Source: Canna indica (taxonomy: Eukaryota > Streptophyta > Magnoliopsida > Zingiberales > Cannaceae). Taken from it: 64,000 bases of DNA. Position 1 is the stretch's first letter. Each line of letters opens with the position of its first letter. The stretch is taken from assembly GCA_034359265.1 (NCBI GenBank), contig CP136897.1, positions 20,392,001-20,456,000 on the forward strand, read 5' to 3'. The notes under the pieces are model-generated. The model made no database searches. It was not told the DNA's origin and saw only the letters and a list, made by a program, of their open reading frames with translations. The position numbers and the translations under genes were made by a program. This document shows positions 22,270 through 34,256 of the stretch, piece after piece.

Positions 22270-23335
22270 AACTTGTCATCTCCATTCTAGATTTTGTATC
22301 AACAATTCTAGGTTCACTTTTAATCGTATTAGATTATCCTAATTTTATAAGGATTCTTATGAAACACATGGCTCCATAGTTATATTTGAGGTAATATTTG
22401 AGTGCAACTTCACTAGAGCCAAGTTCCATATAAATTTTTATATGGAACATTGGAACCCCGTGTAGAAGTGAGTCTAGACTTATTAAGATTAAACGTAGTA
22501 TAGTTAAGACGGAATCTAAAGTAATAAGATCATATATTATACAAGAGTGAACCTAATATTTTTAATCTTGGTTCAGTCATTAAGATGAACGCTGATTTCA
22601 CTCTTAAGAATGTTAGGTTTACTCGCGTACGAGGACTCAATAAGAAATTCTATGGAGTCACCGACGTAGTAAAAAAATATTGGGAAAAAAATTACTATGT
22701 TGGTATATAAGAATCTAGGAGTGTGCATGGATACTAGGTAGATCTAGAACCAGTTGGAACCTAGCTACCTGATCGGGTAAATTTCGGTAGACCCAAATTA
22801 AATTCGGGTAGGGTCCAGAATAAAAATTAAAGAACCGATTAAAATTAGTTCTGATTCCGGGTTCAACACATCAGTACGTATTCGAAATCAGAACTAGAAT
22901 CGGTACCCGAAATATGTGCCCTAGAACATGTTCATTTATATGTACAGATTCCAACAGGGTACCCTATTGGAATTTGTTCTATAATCTGTTGAAATCTATT
23001 CTGGAACCTATTCTAGAACATGTTTGAATCTGTTCTGCAACTTGTTCTTTTATACGGTCCAATAGGGTATCTGAAATCGAAATCAGAACCTGTGATTTCG
23101 GATAGAATCCACTTCCAAGTTTCAATAGGATAGGATCTGATTCCAAAAATTAGAAATCAATCTTATACAAGGTAGGATCCCTATATCATAAAAAATATAA
23201 GATACTCGGATCAGTTCACTCCTATAAGAATCAATTTGATGCTTAATGCATGTGGTTGAATTCAGCTTTCAACGCATGCATGCATCACGTACGTATATAT
23301 TGTTCATTACATGTAAACTATATTGGTATATATGT
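22270..23335 (+). repeat. Segment duplicated at 61575-61965, split by a hAT MITE
   Basis: 22270-22715 and 23225-23335 match 61575-61965 in the same orientation (for example TTTGAGTGCAACTTCA, TCATTAAGATTAAAC-type blocks and GAATTCAGCTTTCAACGCAT). The 61-kb copy lacks the hAT MITE and serves as its empty site. Confidence 0.75.
22716..23224 (+). mobile_element. hAT MITE, 509 bp
   Basis: The termini are TAGGAGTGTGCATGG and GTTCACTCCTA. The exact 8-bp TSD TAAGAATC lies at 22708-22715 and 23225-23232. The arms hold iterated GGAACCT/ATTGGAA motifs. It is the same family as 11693-12117. Confidence 0.92.
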
Positions 23336-24959
23336 TTCGTCCTGCAAAGTCAAAAAGTTTCTATCTATATCTTTCACTAATTTGATGTCCATTTAATTGA
23401 AAATGAAAAAGCTAAGGTTAGACCTGAAAATGAAAGTTGGTAGTGGCGGGGATATATACAAGCTTGCTAAAAGATCCATGGATTGATTGCATCCCTTTGA
23501 GCAAATGGCCTACTATGACAATGTTTCAATGTTAATTAGATAATTTACATACAGTCTGATCTCATTGATGAAGGGGAATGAAAACCTGACATATTTTTGG
23601 TTTTGAGCTCGTGAACAAAGTAAGTCAGATATTTCTGGCAAAGCATAATGTAAAAGATAAATGGATTTGAGAATTGAATGACAAAGGCAAGTTATCCTGC
23701 AAAATTGCATATAACTACCTTAAAGAAAGTGAAAAAGTTAATTGGTTACCTGAATTTAACTGCCAGAGTATTTGGAATCTCAAAGTGACCCCCGGATTAA
23801 ATTCTTTGTCTGGAAGCTAGGGCTGAAAACTGAACTGAACCGAACTGGTCGGGATCGATTTGGAATCGACTCGGAATCGAGCGAGCGGGACTCGAGTTCA
23901 AAGTGGCTTTGAGCCGAATTCAACCTGCCTTTAGGGTTCGATCGATTAGGCGAGCCGGATATGAGTAGAGGGGTGCTCGACTCGTTTTCTCCTCAAGCTA
24001 CATGTCTCCTCCCCGAACTGTTCGTGAAGGCGTCGCTCGAAATCGCTCGAGCTGTTCGAGCGGAGATCGACTACATAGCCGAGACACCGATGCAATTACT
24101 TCTACTGTCGAGTGCCGACTCCAAGTTCGAGACGCCGACTGCCTTTCTCCATACCGTAAGCAGTAAGTCCTAAAATCCTTTGCCCTAATCGAGTAGAGAA
24201 GCTGAAGCGATATCGTCGATCGGCGATTTCCGAGTCAATTTGAGGAGTATTTCTTGGTTCCAATAAGGTTTATATGTTGTAAATTTTTGATTCTGTAAGT
24301 TCCAAAACATAAAATTTATTCTTTGCATCGCACTTCGCACGACTTTCGGATTTAATTTTTGTTCGCGTGATGAATTGATGATTGGTGACTCTAGTCTCTA
24401 ATTCTCTATAAATAGATCGAGGCCATCTGGCCTCTGGTTCTCATCAATCTCCCTTAGCCAGGACATTTTCGCATGATTATGAACTGTCCGTGTATGTGTT
24501 TAGGGTTTATGGTTCCGAATTCCTAAACTGTGTTATTGTGTATGTGTAATTGTGTAAACTGCTTTAGTATCTACTTCTCTACAGCTCTACCAGTGTGCAA
24601 ACTTTCCTCCATCATGTCCACCTCTACAAATGGTAAACAATGAATCATTGATGATTTTTTTTTTTTTAATATGGTTGATTAGTTTTATTCAATTTATTTT
24701 ATAATATTGTAAAGTTTCAAGTACGTGATTATTTTGTTTTTGAGGTGTTGTGTTGCCTGGGGATAATTCAAACACAACTTCAGGACCACAATTAGAAGCA
24801 GGTGAAAATTCTGCCATTGTCAATTCAAGCCAATTAAGATGCTCCAGACGAAGGATAACGTAATACTACGGTTGCAACAGAAAGTGTTGGGAATGGTGAT
24901 ATTGATATTTCGGAAAAGAAATAAAGAAAGACTTCTAAAGTTTGGAATGAATTCACTGT

Positions 24960-26080
24960 GGTGTCATTGAAGGATGGTACCAAAAAAATTTATGCAACTA
25001 TTGTCGGGCTCGTCTAGCTTATCAAAACATTGGCTCAACAGCACATCTAAATAGACACATGTTCACATGTGGAGTTCGGTTGGCTACTTTTTTCAGAAAA
25101 ACTCAACAGGTATTGGCACTCCCTACTATGGAACCTAAAGGAGAAAGAGGTAACTTGACGTCATTTAGATACGACAAGGAAAAAGTTAGAGACATACTTG
25201 CAAAAATGATTATTGTCCATGAGTATCCCTCTAGGATGGTTGAGCATGCTTTTTTTCAACTTCTCATGAAAACTTTGAATCCTAAATTTGAAAGCACGTC
25301 AAGAGTGACTGTTAGGGTTGATTGCATGAAGATATATGCTTTAGAGAAGAAAAAAAATCAAAGCTTTGCTTGGTAGTGTTGATAGGATAAGTCTTACTTC
25401 TAACTTATGGACTTCTAACCAAACTATTGGTTACATGTGCTTAACTGCCCATTTTTTAGACAATGATTGGAACCTCCAGAAAAGAGTTTTGAATTTTATT
25501 AACAATTTAGCATGCCACCCCGTCATACTGGTCTCATGATCAGTGATAGTATTTTTTTTCTTGTCTAAATGATTGGGGCATTGAAAATAAAATTTCAACA
25601 ATCACTCTTGACGATGCTTCTTCAAATGATTCAGCAGTTAGACATTTAAAAGATAATTTCACTTTGAAAAAAAATCTGTCTTTTTGTGGAAAAATATTCT
25701 ATGTGAGGTGTTGTGCTCACATCCTCAACATCATGGTTCAAGATGGATTGGTTGTAATTCATGACATTATTTCTAAAGTTCGTAAAAGTGTTAAATATAT
25801 TAAGGGGTCACCTGCTAGACTTCATTGCTTGAAAAAAATAAAACAAAGAGCAGAAATGAATTTGATATGTGGGATCAAAGTGTAGAATCTGTCACACCTT
25901 CTAAATCTGATCTTGATGCATATCTTGAGGAGGGTAGATGCATTTGTACTAATGGAGAAAGTTTTGATGCTTTGCAATGGTGGAAAACAAACATTCTAAA
26001 GTTTAAGATTTTGTCAAAAGTGACAAAAGATGTACTCTCAATTCTTGTGACCACAGTGGCTTTTGAGTCCACAATATAAA
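24960..26080 (+). pseudogene. hAT transposase (RICESLEEPER-like), broken
   Basis: Pieces in several frames follow the order of plant hAT transposases: a BED finger end (LNRHMFTC, about 25045-25065), FRYDKEKVRDILAKMI and HEYPSRMVEHAFF (25160-25270), CCAHILNIMVQDGL with VKYIKGSP (25700-25820), and a C-terminal WWKTNILKFKILSKVTKDVL...TTVAFES (25970-26070), the start of the dimerisation region. Frameshifts and stops separate the blocks, and the gypsy element lies just beyond. The protein would bind hAT ends and cut them; this copy cannot. Confidence 0.82.
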
Positions 26081-26288
26081 ATAAATAAATAAATAATGCT
26101 GACTGTACTTACTAATACACGTCAGCTATTTAATTTTTTATATTAATTTAATGGCTGACTGGCTTATTAAGACACATAATCATTGCCAAGTCAGCAGTTT
26201 AACAAGAAACTTAACCAGAGTCTGACGGTGTGCTACAATTGAAACGAATCAAGAGTTGAAGTCTGCATTTAAAATAAATGAAAAGTCG

Positions 26289-28082
26289 TGATAGCTAATC
26301 CCACCCAACTAGGGGTCTGACACCTAGCGGGTCCGCTAGTGCATCTCAAGACCCAATCACTGGCAGAGCTAAGCATTGGTCATTTTCGACCTCCACGCTT
26401 CTCGGTGGACCATCTCAAGCACATCACACAATCAAATATCCTAGGGTTTCCTTATATACATTTCGGGCCGTTGCCCATATCCGATCCTAGTCCGGTCTAC
26501 AGGGTCAATAAATTAATGTTGCCCTTCCAAAAACGTGTACACCTAATAGTTCTAGGTTTCCAAAAATAAATACTAGAAGTCCTAGAAGTTGTGTCATTTC
26601 CTAGCTAGGTTTTCATATATACTAAGAATCTCGCAACGTCCTACATGTTATCTAGCGTTATACGTTACCTTGGGTGAGGAATTCTATAAACCGATCTTGG
26701 AATTTCACTCATGAACATTTTAGGACAGCATGTGTAATCTAAAGAAAAGTAAGCATAATTTACAACATCTACTATATATAACCACGAGATTCATCAATAA
26801 ACATTTATACACTGCCTTTAGAATTAAACTCAATAAGAAACAATTTATCTAGCATGGTAAGATAACAATAAATTCAACAATGCATGAAATACTAAGCATG
26901 GTAAAATATTACACCATTTCAAAAATTAAAGAGGAATGAGCTAAGGATGGTCACTACGCTATCATTCCTACAATTACATGTATTAATAAATTAACTTGTT
27001 ATGGTTAGAGTTCTTCCTAAGTATCATCATGTCTTTATTGTTTTAGCACTATAATTATGGAAATTTCCATCTAAAGGTCACCCTCTCCCTCCCCTAGGCT
27101 TGGCCAAGCCTTGAGCAAGGTGAACCTTGCTCGGCTATGCCTCTTAGGGTAGGAAAGGAAGAGGAGAATTTAATCCTCGACCCTAATTCATTGTTTCCGC
27201 TATATCTTAATTTCATATTGACTAGTTTGACCCTCCCCCCATACTTGGCCGAACCCTCCTCATGAAGTTTTAGGGTTTACTCAGCCAATCCTAGGAGTTT
27301 CAGGGAAGACGAGTTCCTTAACACATGAAATCAATGATTAAGAACATACTATTCAAGAAATTGAGATCATCTGAGAGCTCTACTTCCGTCAAGGAAATTG
27401 GGGAAAATTTGGCATGATCTTTCCCCTTTTCCCATGATTCGGCAGCCCTAGAACTCGAGAAATCGACGAGAAAAACAAGACAATCCGACAAGGATTGATA
27501 CAAAACAGCGAATATACAACTCTGAAACCAAGAATCGTTGGAAACTCGCGAGAAAATATATCCTAACATTCCTAGGGGTTCGGCTATCCGCCTCCCCCAA
27601 TCCTTCAAATCTAACCACTCATCTCTGCTAGAGGAAGATGAAGGATCGAGTGTTGATGACCTCGAGTCTCCTGGCGACGACGCGAAGCCCGGATCGACCA
27701 AGATCTATCTCCCTTGCTTCTTCTCCCCCTCTCCCTATGCGCTGCCATGTGCGACTCCAAGATGAGTCGCACGACAGCTTGGATGAGGGATTTTAATCCC
27801 TCATCTAACCTTCCATTCTCGCCTTAGCCACTTACTACAGACTCGACTCAGCCCGAATCCGACTTGGGTTCCGACTCTACCCGCAACACGAGTCGACTTA
27901 AATTCGATTAAGGTATAAATACATAAAAGGAAAGAGTCATTTGCTCAACTTAATTGCATACAACATTAGTCGAGTCATACTTCTACTCGAGGCGATCCTG
28001 AGGCCTGACTCGACTAACCCCGGGTTTGGCGTGCTGCACCAAAATATATTTTTATATTAGAAAATTTTTTCCGGGTCTTACA
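26289..28082 (-). repeat. 3' LTR of the gypsy element
   Basis: About 1.79 kb, matching 32478-34256 with scattered substitutions. On the minus strand it begins TGTAAGACCCGG next to the polypurine tract and ends near 26289 with GATTAGCTATCA. ORFs inside (for example 27318-27701) are present in both LTRs with differing lengths and are not genes. Confidence 0.93.
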
Positions 28083-28099
28083 ACCTTCCCCCCTTAAGG
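28083..28099 (-). other. Polypurine tract of the gypsy element
   Basis: The minus strand has AAGGGGGGAAGG one base before the LTR start TGTAAGACC, the expected plus-strand priming site for reverse transcription. Confidence 0.85.
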
Positions 28100-28322
28100 G
28101 AAATTCGTCTTTGAATTTACTTGAATGATAAGGACTTATCGGCTCTTCGAATAAGGAAGGGTAGCGCTCTCTCACATCCTGCTCTACCTCCCAAGTGGCC
28201 TCTTGCCCAGAATGATGCTCCCATCTGACCTTTACCAGGGGAATTTCTTTGGATCTTAGTTTTCTGACTTGACGATCAAGGATCTCTACCGGCCTTTCCT
28301 CGAATGAGATGACCTAATATAC

Positions 28323-29444
28323 CTAAATAGAATAAGGTTTGATCACATGTGAATCATCTTTTACATATCTCCGAAGCATGAATACATAGAAGACCGAATG
28401 TACTCTGCTCAGGCTAGGAGGTAAAGCCAGCTCATAAGCCACCTCGCCCCTCTGCTTGAGAATAGGGAAAGGCCCAATGAACCTAGGGCTCAGCTTTCCC
28501 TTCTTCCCAAACCGGACTACCCCTTTCATAGGGGAGACCTTCAGAAAGACTAAGTCACCCTCCGCGAATTCCAATTCCTTGGCCTTCTTGTTGGCATATA
28601 TTTTCTGTCTACTCTGGGCCGCCAGCAGCCTTTCCTTTATGACTTTCACCTTCTCTACCGCCTCCTCAACCAGATCAGGACCCACCATGAGTGATTCCCC
28701 GGCCTCAAACCAGCCCATCGGAGACCTACACCGCCGCCCATACAAGGCCTCAAAGGGAGCCATGCCAATGCTACTGTGATAGCTATTATTGTAGGCAAAC
28801 TCTATTAGTGGTAGGTGTTTTTCCCAGCCGTCGGCCATATCTAGGACGCATGCTCTCAGCATATCCTCCAAAGTTTGGATGGTCCTCTCTGACTGTCCGT
28901 CAGTCTGCGGATGAAAAGTTGTGCTGAAGCGCACCTGGGTACCCAAGGCTTCCTGGAAGGACTGCCAAAACCGGGCTGTGAACTGGGTACCGCGATCAGA
29001 TATAATCATCACCGGGGTACCATGGTATGCCACAATCCTGTCCAAGAATAGTTGGGCGTACTGTTCCATAGAGAATGTAGTCTTCACTGGAATGAAGTGT
29101 GCGGTCTTGGTTAACCGGTCCACTACCACCCAAATGGAGTCAAAGCCGCCTTTTGACTTAGTGAACCTAGTCACTAGGTCCATGGTAATTTTCTCCCATT
29201 TTCACTCGGGCACCTCGAGGTTTTGCAGTAGTCCTGCGAGCTTGAGGTGTTCGGCCTTCACCTGTTGGCAGACCAGATATTTGGAGACAAACTATGCTAC
29301 CTCTCTTTTCATACCCTTCCACCAGTAATGCTACCCTAAATCTCAGTACATCTTGGTGGCCCCCGGATGCATCGTATAAGTGGAACAATGACCCAGTTTC
29401 AGGACTTGCCTACGCACCTCAGCCATATTAGGTACCACGATTCT
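28323..29444 (-). pseudogene. Gypsy integrase region
   Basis: The open part (28323-29183) carries the integrase catalytic core: the first Asp in the segment before VVDRLTKTAHFIPVK, the second in ISDRGTQF, and Glu in the HPQTDGQSERT block, then NNSYHSSIGMAPFEALYGR and the C-terminal LPPSLSRVHSVFYV. Upstream, in broken frames (29183-29440), is the HHCC zinc-binding region (HCSTYTMHPGATK... CQQVKAEH). Stops at several points separate it from the core. The enzyme would insert cDNA into chromosomes. The CACTA element entered just upstream of the HHCC region. Confidence 0.85.
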
Positions 29445-30970
29445 CACTACTAGAAATATGGTGATTTTCGACAGCTAATATAGTCGAAAAGTTGTCGAAA
29501 GTTGGTCGGAAACATTGATTTACCGACAAAATTTCGACTGGTTACCGACACTAGTATTTGCGTCGGTAAAACCTTGGTCGAAACGGGTACCGACAAACTA
29601 TCGACGAAAGATATTGTCGATAATTATCGACCAAGATTTTAATCGAAAAACTATCGGTAATTCCTCGGTAAATATCGACCAAAGTTTTGTCGGTAACTCC
29701 TCGGTAAATACCGACTATAAATATTGTCAAAAATGTGGTCGATAATTACTCGGAAAGTGGTCGGTAATTTTCGACGACATGTCATTGAAATTTTGTCGAA
29801 GAAAAGAAGTGAAAGTGCACAGAGCAATTCCAATTTTTTTTCTGTCCCTTCTCGGCGTTCCTCCCTCCGTCCCTCGATTGTATGTCTGTGCGTTCTTGGT
29901 GCTCGCCGCCGTTCCTCCCGGTGATGGCCACCCGCTCTCGGACACCACAATGGCCACGTTCATGCCTCCGGCCTTCTCCAGCACCACGTACACCTCGTTG
30001 GTGATGGCGTCGAACAGGTTCTGGTAGCCGAACTGGCCGTGCATCTTGCACGACGACGCCGAGGGTGGGAAGGCTGCGCGACGAAGGAGAAGGCGCCTTT
30101 GGAGGGTGGGAAGGACTCGCTGAGGACGCAAGTGTCGACGGAGGTGGAGACCTTGATCTGGCCCTGCAGGCTGGCCGCGATGAGGGCGATCGCGACGTTG
30201 CGCATGGCGGGGAGGATGAACTGCGCGAGGCTCTCGGGGATGACCTCATTGACGACGATGATGTAGCGAAAAGAGTCATCGGGCCAGAAGGCGGCGACAT
30301 TATTATGGACCTAGGAACTGGCGGCGGAGGGATTGGAGGCGAGGAACTGGAGGTCGTTTCTTGGGACGTCCATGAGGAACTGGTGGAGGAGGACGGTGCA
30401 GAGAAGTCATGTTGACTTCTAAAAGAAGAGAGCAGGAGGCGGGAAATCTCCCGCCTCCTAGCTGGGCGAGCGCGCGTGGCACGCGCGCTCGCCCTCTTAC
30501 CCACGCCGGTTTTAAAAAAAAATTGAAAAATAATTTATAATTTTCCGACTCATTTTGGTCGAAAATATTTGTCGGTAACTCTTTTCGACGCAAATAGTCG
30601 TCGGAAATCTAACGAAAATTTTTGACGACATCTTCTCGTCGAAAGTTGTGGTCGATAAATCCAGAACTTTAACAAAAATTTTCGACGATGGATTTTCGTC
30701 GGAAATTATGGTCGATAAGTTCAGTATAAAAATATGTCATTAATATTTCCGACGAACTTGCGAGTACAAAGTTTGTCGAAAATTATTTTCGACCAAATTT
30801 TCGACGAAAATTCATCGATAATAATATGATAATTTTTCGACACATTTTGGTCGAAAAGTTTTGTCGGTAACTCTTTCCGACGCTATGGGTCGTCGGAAAT
30901 ATAACGAAAATTTTCGACCACACCTTCTCGTCGGAAGTTGTGGTCGATAAATCCAAATTTTCTTGTAGTG
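29445..30970. mobile_element. CACTA element C, non-autonomous, carries GH17 fragment
   Basis: CACTACTAGAAATATGG and TTTTCTTGTAGTG are the ends, and TCT is duplicated outside (29442-29444, 30971-30973). Subterminal regions (29460-29800, 30540-30960) are packed with TCGAC/GTCGAAAA/TCGGTAA motifs. The middle is a GC-rich host gene fragment and there is no transposase. Removing the element restores gypsy pol continuity. Confidence 0.93.
29895..30400 (-). pseudogene. Captured glucan endo-1,3-beta-glucosidase (GH17) fragment
   Basis: Minus-strand blocks in order are DLQFLASNPSAASS, FWPDDSFRYI, VNEVIPES, LPAMRNVAIAL, LQGQIKVSTSVDT, FPPSKGAFS, then in another frame FGYQNLFDAITNEVY, LEKAGGMNVAIVVSESGWPS and GGTAAST. 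These are the central and C-terminal parts of a plant GH17 beta-1,3-glucanase, including the acid/base Glu of the NEV motif and the nucleophile Glu of SESGWP. GH17 enzymes hydrolyse callose or fungal beta-1,3-glucan outside the cell. A TAG after ASS, a frameshift near 30060, and loss of both ends mean it is non-functional. It was captured by CACTA C. Confidence 0.85.
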
Positions 30971-30973
30971 TCT

Positions 30974-32370
30974 ATCTTTGAACCTCAGTACACCCTCTGA
31001 GTCAAACCCTGAATTCGTTCTCTGCATCGCCTCTCTGCACCAGATCCTTGGTCAGCGCACAAAAGACATCCTCTCCCTACGCGGCACGCAATATGTCCAC
31101 CAGCGTGGATTGTACCGCAGGTGTGCCACCAAGGCACCTGAAGCTGACACTGATAAGGTTGCACCCCCATCTAGGCACAATGCCAACTCTCAAGCTAGAG
31201 GCCTCCGCTTAATTTTCAAATGAGCCAAATTGCCCATGGATTTTTTGCTCGGAGCATCTGCTACCACATTTGCTTTTCTCGGATGGTACATAATGGTGCA
31301 GTCATAATCCTTTAGGAGCTCCAGCCACCTCCTCTGCTTGAGGTTCAGCTCCTTTTGGGTAAGCAAGTACTGGAGGCTCTTGTGGTCTGTATAGATCTCG
31401 CAAGTCTCCTCATATAGGTAGTGCCGCTAGAGCTTCAGTGCAAAGACCACTGTTGCTAGCTCTAGGTCGTGCGTCAGATAGTTCTTTTCATGAACTTTCA
31501 GCTGGCGGGACGCATAAGCTATAACTCTGCCAAACTACATCAGAACGCAGCCCAGGCCAACCTGAGAGGCATCACAGAAGACTACAAACTCTCCTGAGCC
31601 AGAAGGTACAGCCAACACGGGTGCATATGTCAAACATTCTTTGAGCTTCTGAAAGCTCACCTCGCATTTGTCGTCCCAAATGAACTTGACTTTTTTCTGG
31701 GTCAACCAAGTCAAAGGGGCTGCAATTCTGGAGAAGTTCTCCACAAACTTCTGATAGTACCCGACCAAACCATGAAAACTGCGGATCTCAATCACGCTAG
31801 TCGGCCGTTTCCAGTTCTGCACCACTTCTACCTTGGCAGGATTTACCCTTATCCCTTCCTTGGACACTACATGGCCCAAGAATCCTATAGTTTCCAACCA
31901 AAATTCACACTTGGAAAATTTTGCAAACAAGCGGTGCTCTCTGAGGATTTCCCCAGGACCATTCTCAAGTGCTTAGAGTGCTCTTCCTCACTCTTGGAGT
32001 AAACCAGAATGTCGTCAATGAAGACGATTACAAAGCTGTCCAGGTACTCCTTAAATACCATGTTCATTAGGTCCATGAAGGCAGCAGGTGCATTGGTTAG
32101 GCCGAAGGACATCACTAGAAACTCGTAGTGACCATAGTGAGTTCTAAAGGCCGTCTTAGGCACATCGCAGTCTTGGATTCTCAGCTGATGGTACCCGGAC
32201 CTTAGGTCTATCTTTGAAAACCATTGTGCCCTCTGCAGCTGGTCAAATAGATCGTCTATCCTCGGCAGTGGGTAATGATTCTTGATAGTCACCTTGTTCA
32301 ACTGCCTATAGTCGATGCACATGCGCATCGACCCATCCTTCTTCTTCACGAAGAGAACCGAGGCACCCTA
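30974..32370 (-). pseudogene. Gypsy reverse transcriptase and RNase H region
   Basis: From 32349 the minus strand reads RT with [52 protein letters not shown] and the active-site [10 protein letters not shown] frameshift near 31930 shifts to a second frame with FLGHVVSKEGI, FHGLVGYYQKFV and FCDASQVGLG, the start of RNase H. Further RNase H blocks ([26 protein letters not shown]) continue with stops to about 31200. The region ends at the CACTA insertion (30970). Gag and protease, which should precede RT, are gone. It is inactive. Confidence 0.88.
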
Positions 32371-32477
32371 GGGTGATACGCTCGGCCGGATGAAACCTAT
32401 CATATCAAGATGTAAACATGAAATCCCAGGCCATCGACTAGGATGGTCTACTAGTCTTCGGACACCGTCTGGGGTAG

Positions 32478-34256
32478 GGATAGCTAGTCCCACCCAATTG
32501 GGATCTGACACCTAGCGGGCCCGCTGGTGCATCTCAAGATCCAATCACTAGCCGAGCTAAGCATTGGTCATTTTCGGCGGACCATCTCAAGCACATCACA
32601 CAGTCAAATGTCATAGGGTTTCCTTATATACGCTTCGGGCCGTTGCTCGTATCCGGCCCTAGTGCGGTCTGCAGGGTCAATAAATTAATGTTGCCCTTCC
32701 AAAAATATGTACACCTAATAGTTCTAGGTTTCCAAAAATGAATACTAGAAGTCCTAGAAGTTGTGTCATTTCCTAGCTAGGTTTCCATATATACGAAGCA
32801 TCTCACAACGCCCTACATGTTATCTAGCGTTATACGCTACCTTGGGTGAGGAATTCTATGAACCGATCTTGGAATTTCACCCATGAACATTTCAGGATAG
32901 CATGTGTAATCTAAAGAAAAGTAAGCATAATTTACAACATCTACTATATATAACCACGAGATTCATCAATAAACATTTATACACTGCCTTTAAAATTAAA
33001 CTCAATAAGAAATAATTTATCTAGCATGGTAAGATAACAATAAATTCAACAATGCATGAAATACTAAGCATGATAAAATATTACACCATTTCAAAAATTA
33101 AAGAGGAATGAGCTAAGGATGGTCACTACGCTATCATTTCTACAATTACATGAATTAATAAATTAACTTGCTATGGTTAGAGTTCTTCCTAAGTATCATC
33201 ATGTCTTTATTGTTTTAGCACTCTAATTATGGAAATTTCCATCTAAAGGTCACCCTCTCCCTCCCCTAGGCTTGGCCGAACCTTGAGCAAGGTGAACCTT
33301 GCTCGGCTATGACTCTTAGGATAGGAAAGGAAGAGGAGAATTTAATCCCCGACCCTAATTCATTGTTTCCGCTATATCTTAATTTCATATTGACTAGTTT
33401 GCCCCTCCCCCCATACTTGGCCGAACCCTCCTCATGAAGTTTTAGGGTTTACTCAGCCAATCCTAGGAGTTTTAGGGAAGACGAGTTCCTTAACACATGA
33501 AATCAATGATTAAGAACACACTATTCAAGAAATTGAGATCATATGAGAGCTCTACTTCCGTCAAGGAAATTGGGGAAAATTTTGGCATGATCTTTCCCCT
33601 TTTCCCATGATTCGGCAGCCCTAGAACTCGAGAAATCGACGAGAAAAACAAGACAATCCGACAAGGATTAATACAAAACAGCAAATATACAACTCTGAAA
33701 CCAAGAATCGTTGGAAACTCGCGAGAAAATATATCCTAACATTCCTAGGGGTTCGGCTATCCGCCTCCCCCAATCCTTCAAATCTAACCACTCACCTCTG
33801 CTAGAGGAAGATGAAGGATCGAGTGTTGATGACCTCGAGTCTCCTGGCGACGACGCGAAGCCCGGATCGACCAAGATCTATCTCCCTTGCTTCTTCTCCC
33901 CCTCTCCCTATGCGCTGCCATGTGCGACTCCAAGATGAGTCGCACGACAGCTTGGATGAGGGATTTTAATCCCTCATCTAACCTTCCATTCTCGCCTTAG
34001 CCACTTACTACAGACTCGACTCAGCCCGAGTCCGACTTGGGTTCCGACTCTACCCGCAACACGAGTCGATTTAAACTCGATTAAGGTAGAAATGCATAAA
34101 AGGAAAGAGTCATTTGCCCAACTTAATTGCATACAACATTAGTCGAGTCATACCTTCTACTCGAGGCGATCTTGAGGCCTGACTCGACTAATCCCGGGTC
34201 CGACGCGCTGCACCAAAATAGATTTTTATATTAAGAAATTTTTTCCAGGTCTTACA
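32478..34256 (-). repeat. 5' LTR of the gypsy element
   Basis: It matches 26289-28082. The outer end is TGTAAGACCTGG on the minus strand. The inner end is TATCC instead of TATCA, a decayed terminus. No primer-binding site is recognisable next to it, in line with the internal deletion. Confidence 0.9.

Larger units (their letters stand above)
26289..34256 (-). mobile_element. Ty3/gypsy LTR retrotransposon, internally deleted
   Basis: Two near-identical LTRs (26289-28082 and 32478-34256) in the same orientation bracket minus-strand pol sequence. LTRs start TGTAAGACC on the minus strand. Order RT, RNase H, integrase is Ty3/gypsy. The gag and protease region is absent: the frame that leads into RT begins within about 130 bp of the 5' LTR. 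Outer flanks (AGTCG on the left, ATTAC on the right) do not match, so a clean TSD is missing. A CACTA element (29445-30970) is nested in pol. Confidence 0.92.

Noticed and set aside
27318..27701. 127-codon minus-strand ORF in the gypsy LTR
   Set aside because: It lies wholly inside an LTR, is disrupted in the other LTR (33490-33874), and resembles no protein family.
30065..30415. Plus-strand Gly/Asp-rich ORF
   Set aside because: Antisense of the captured GH17 fragment.
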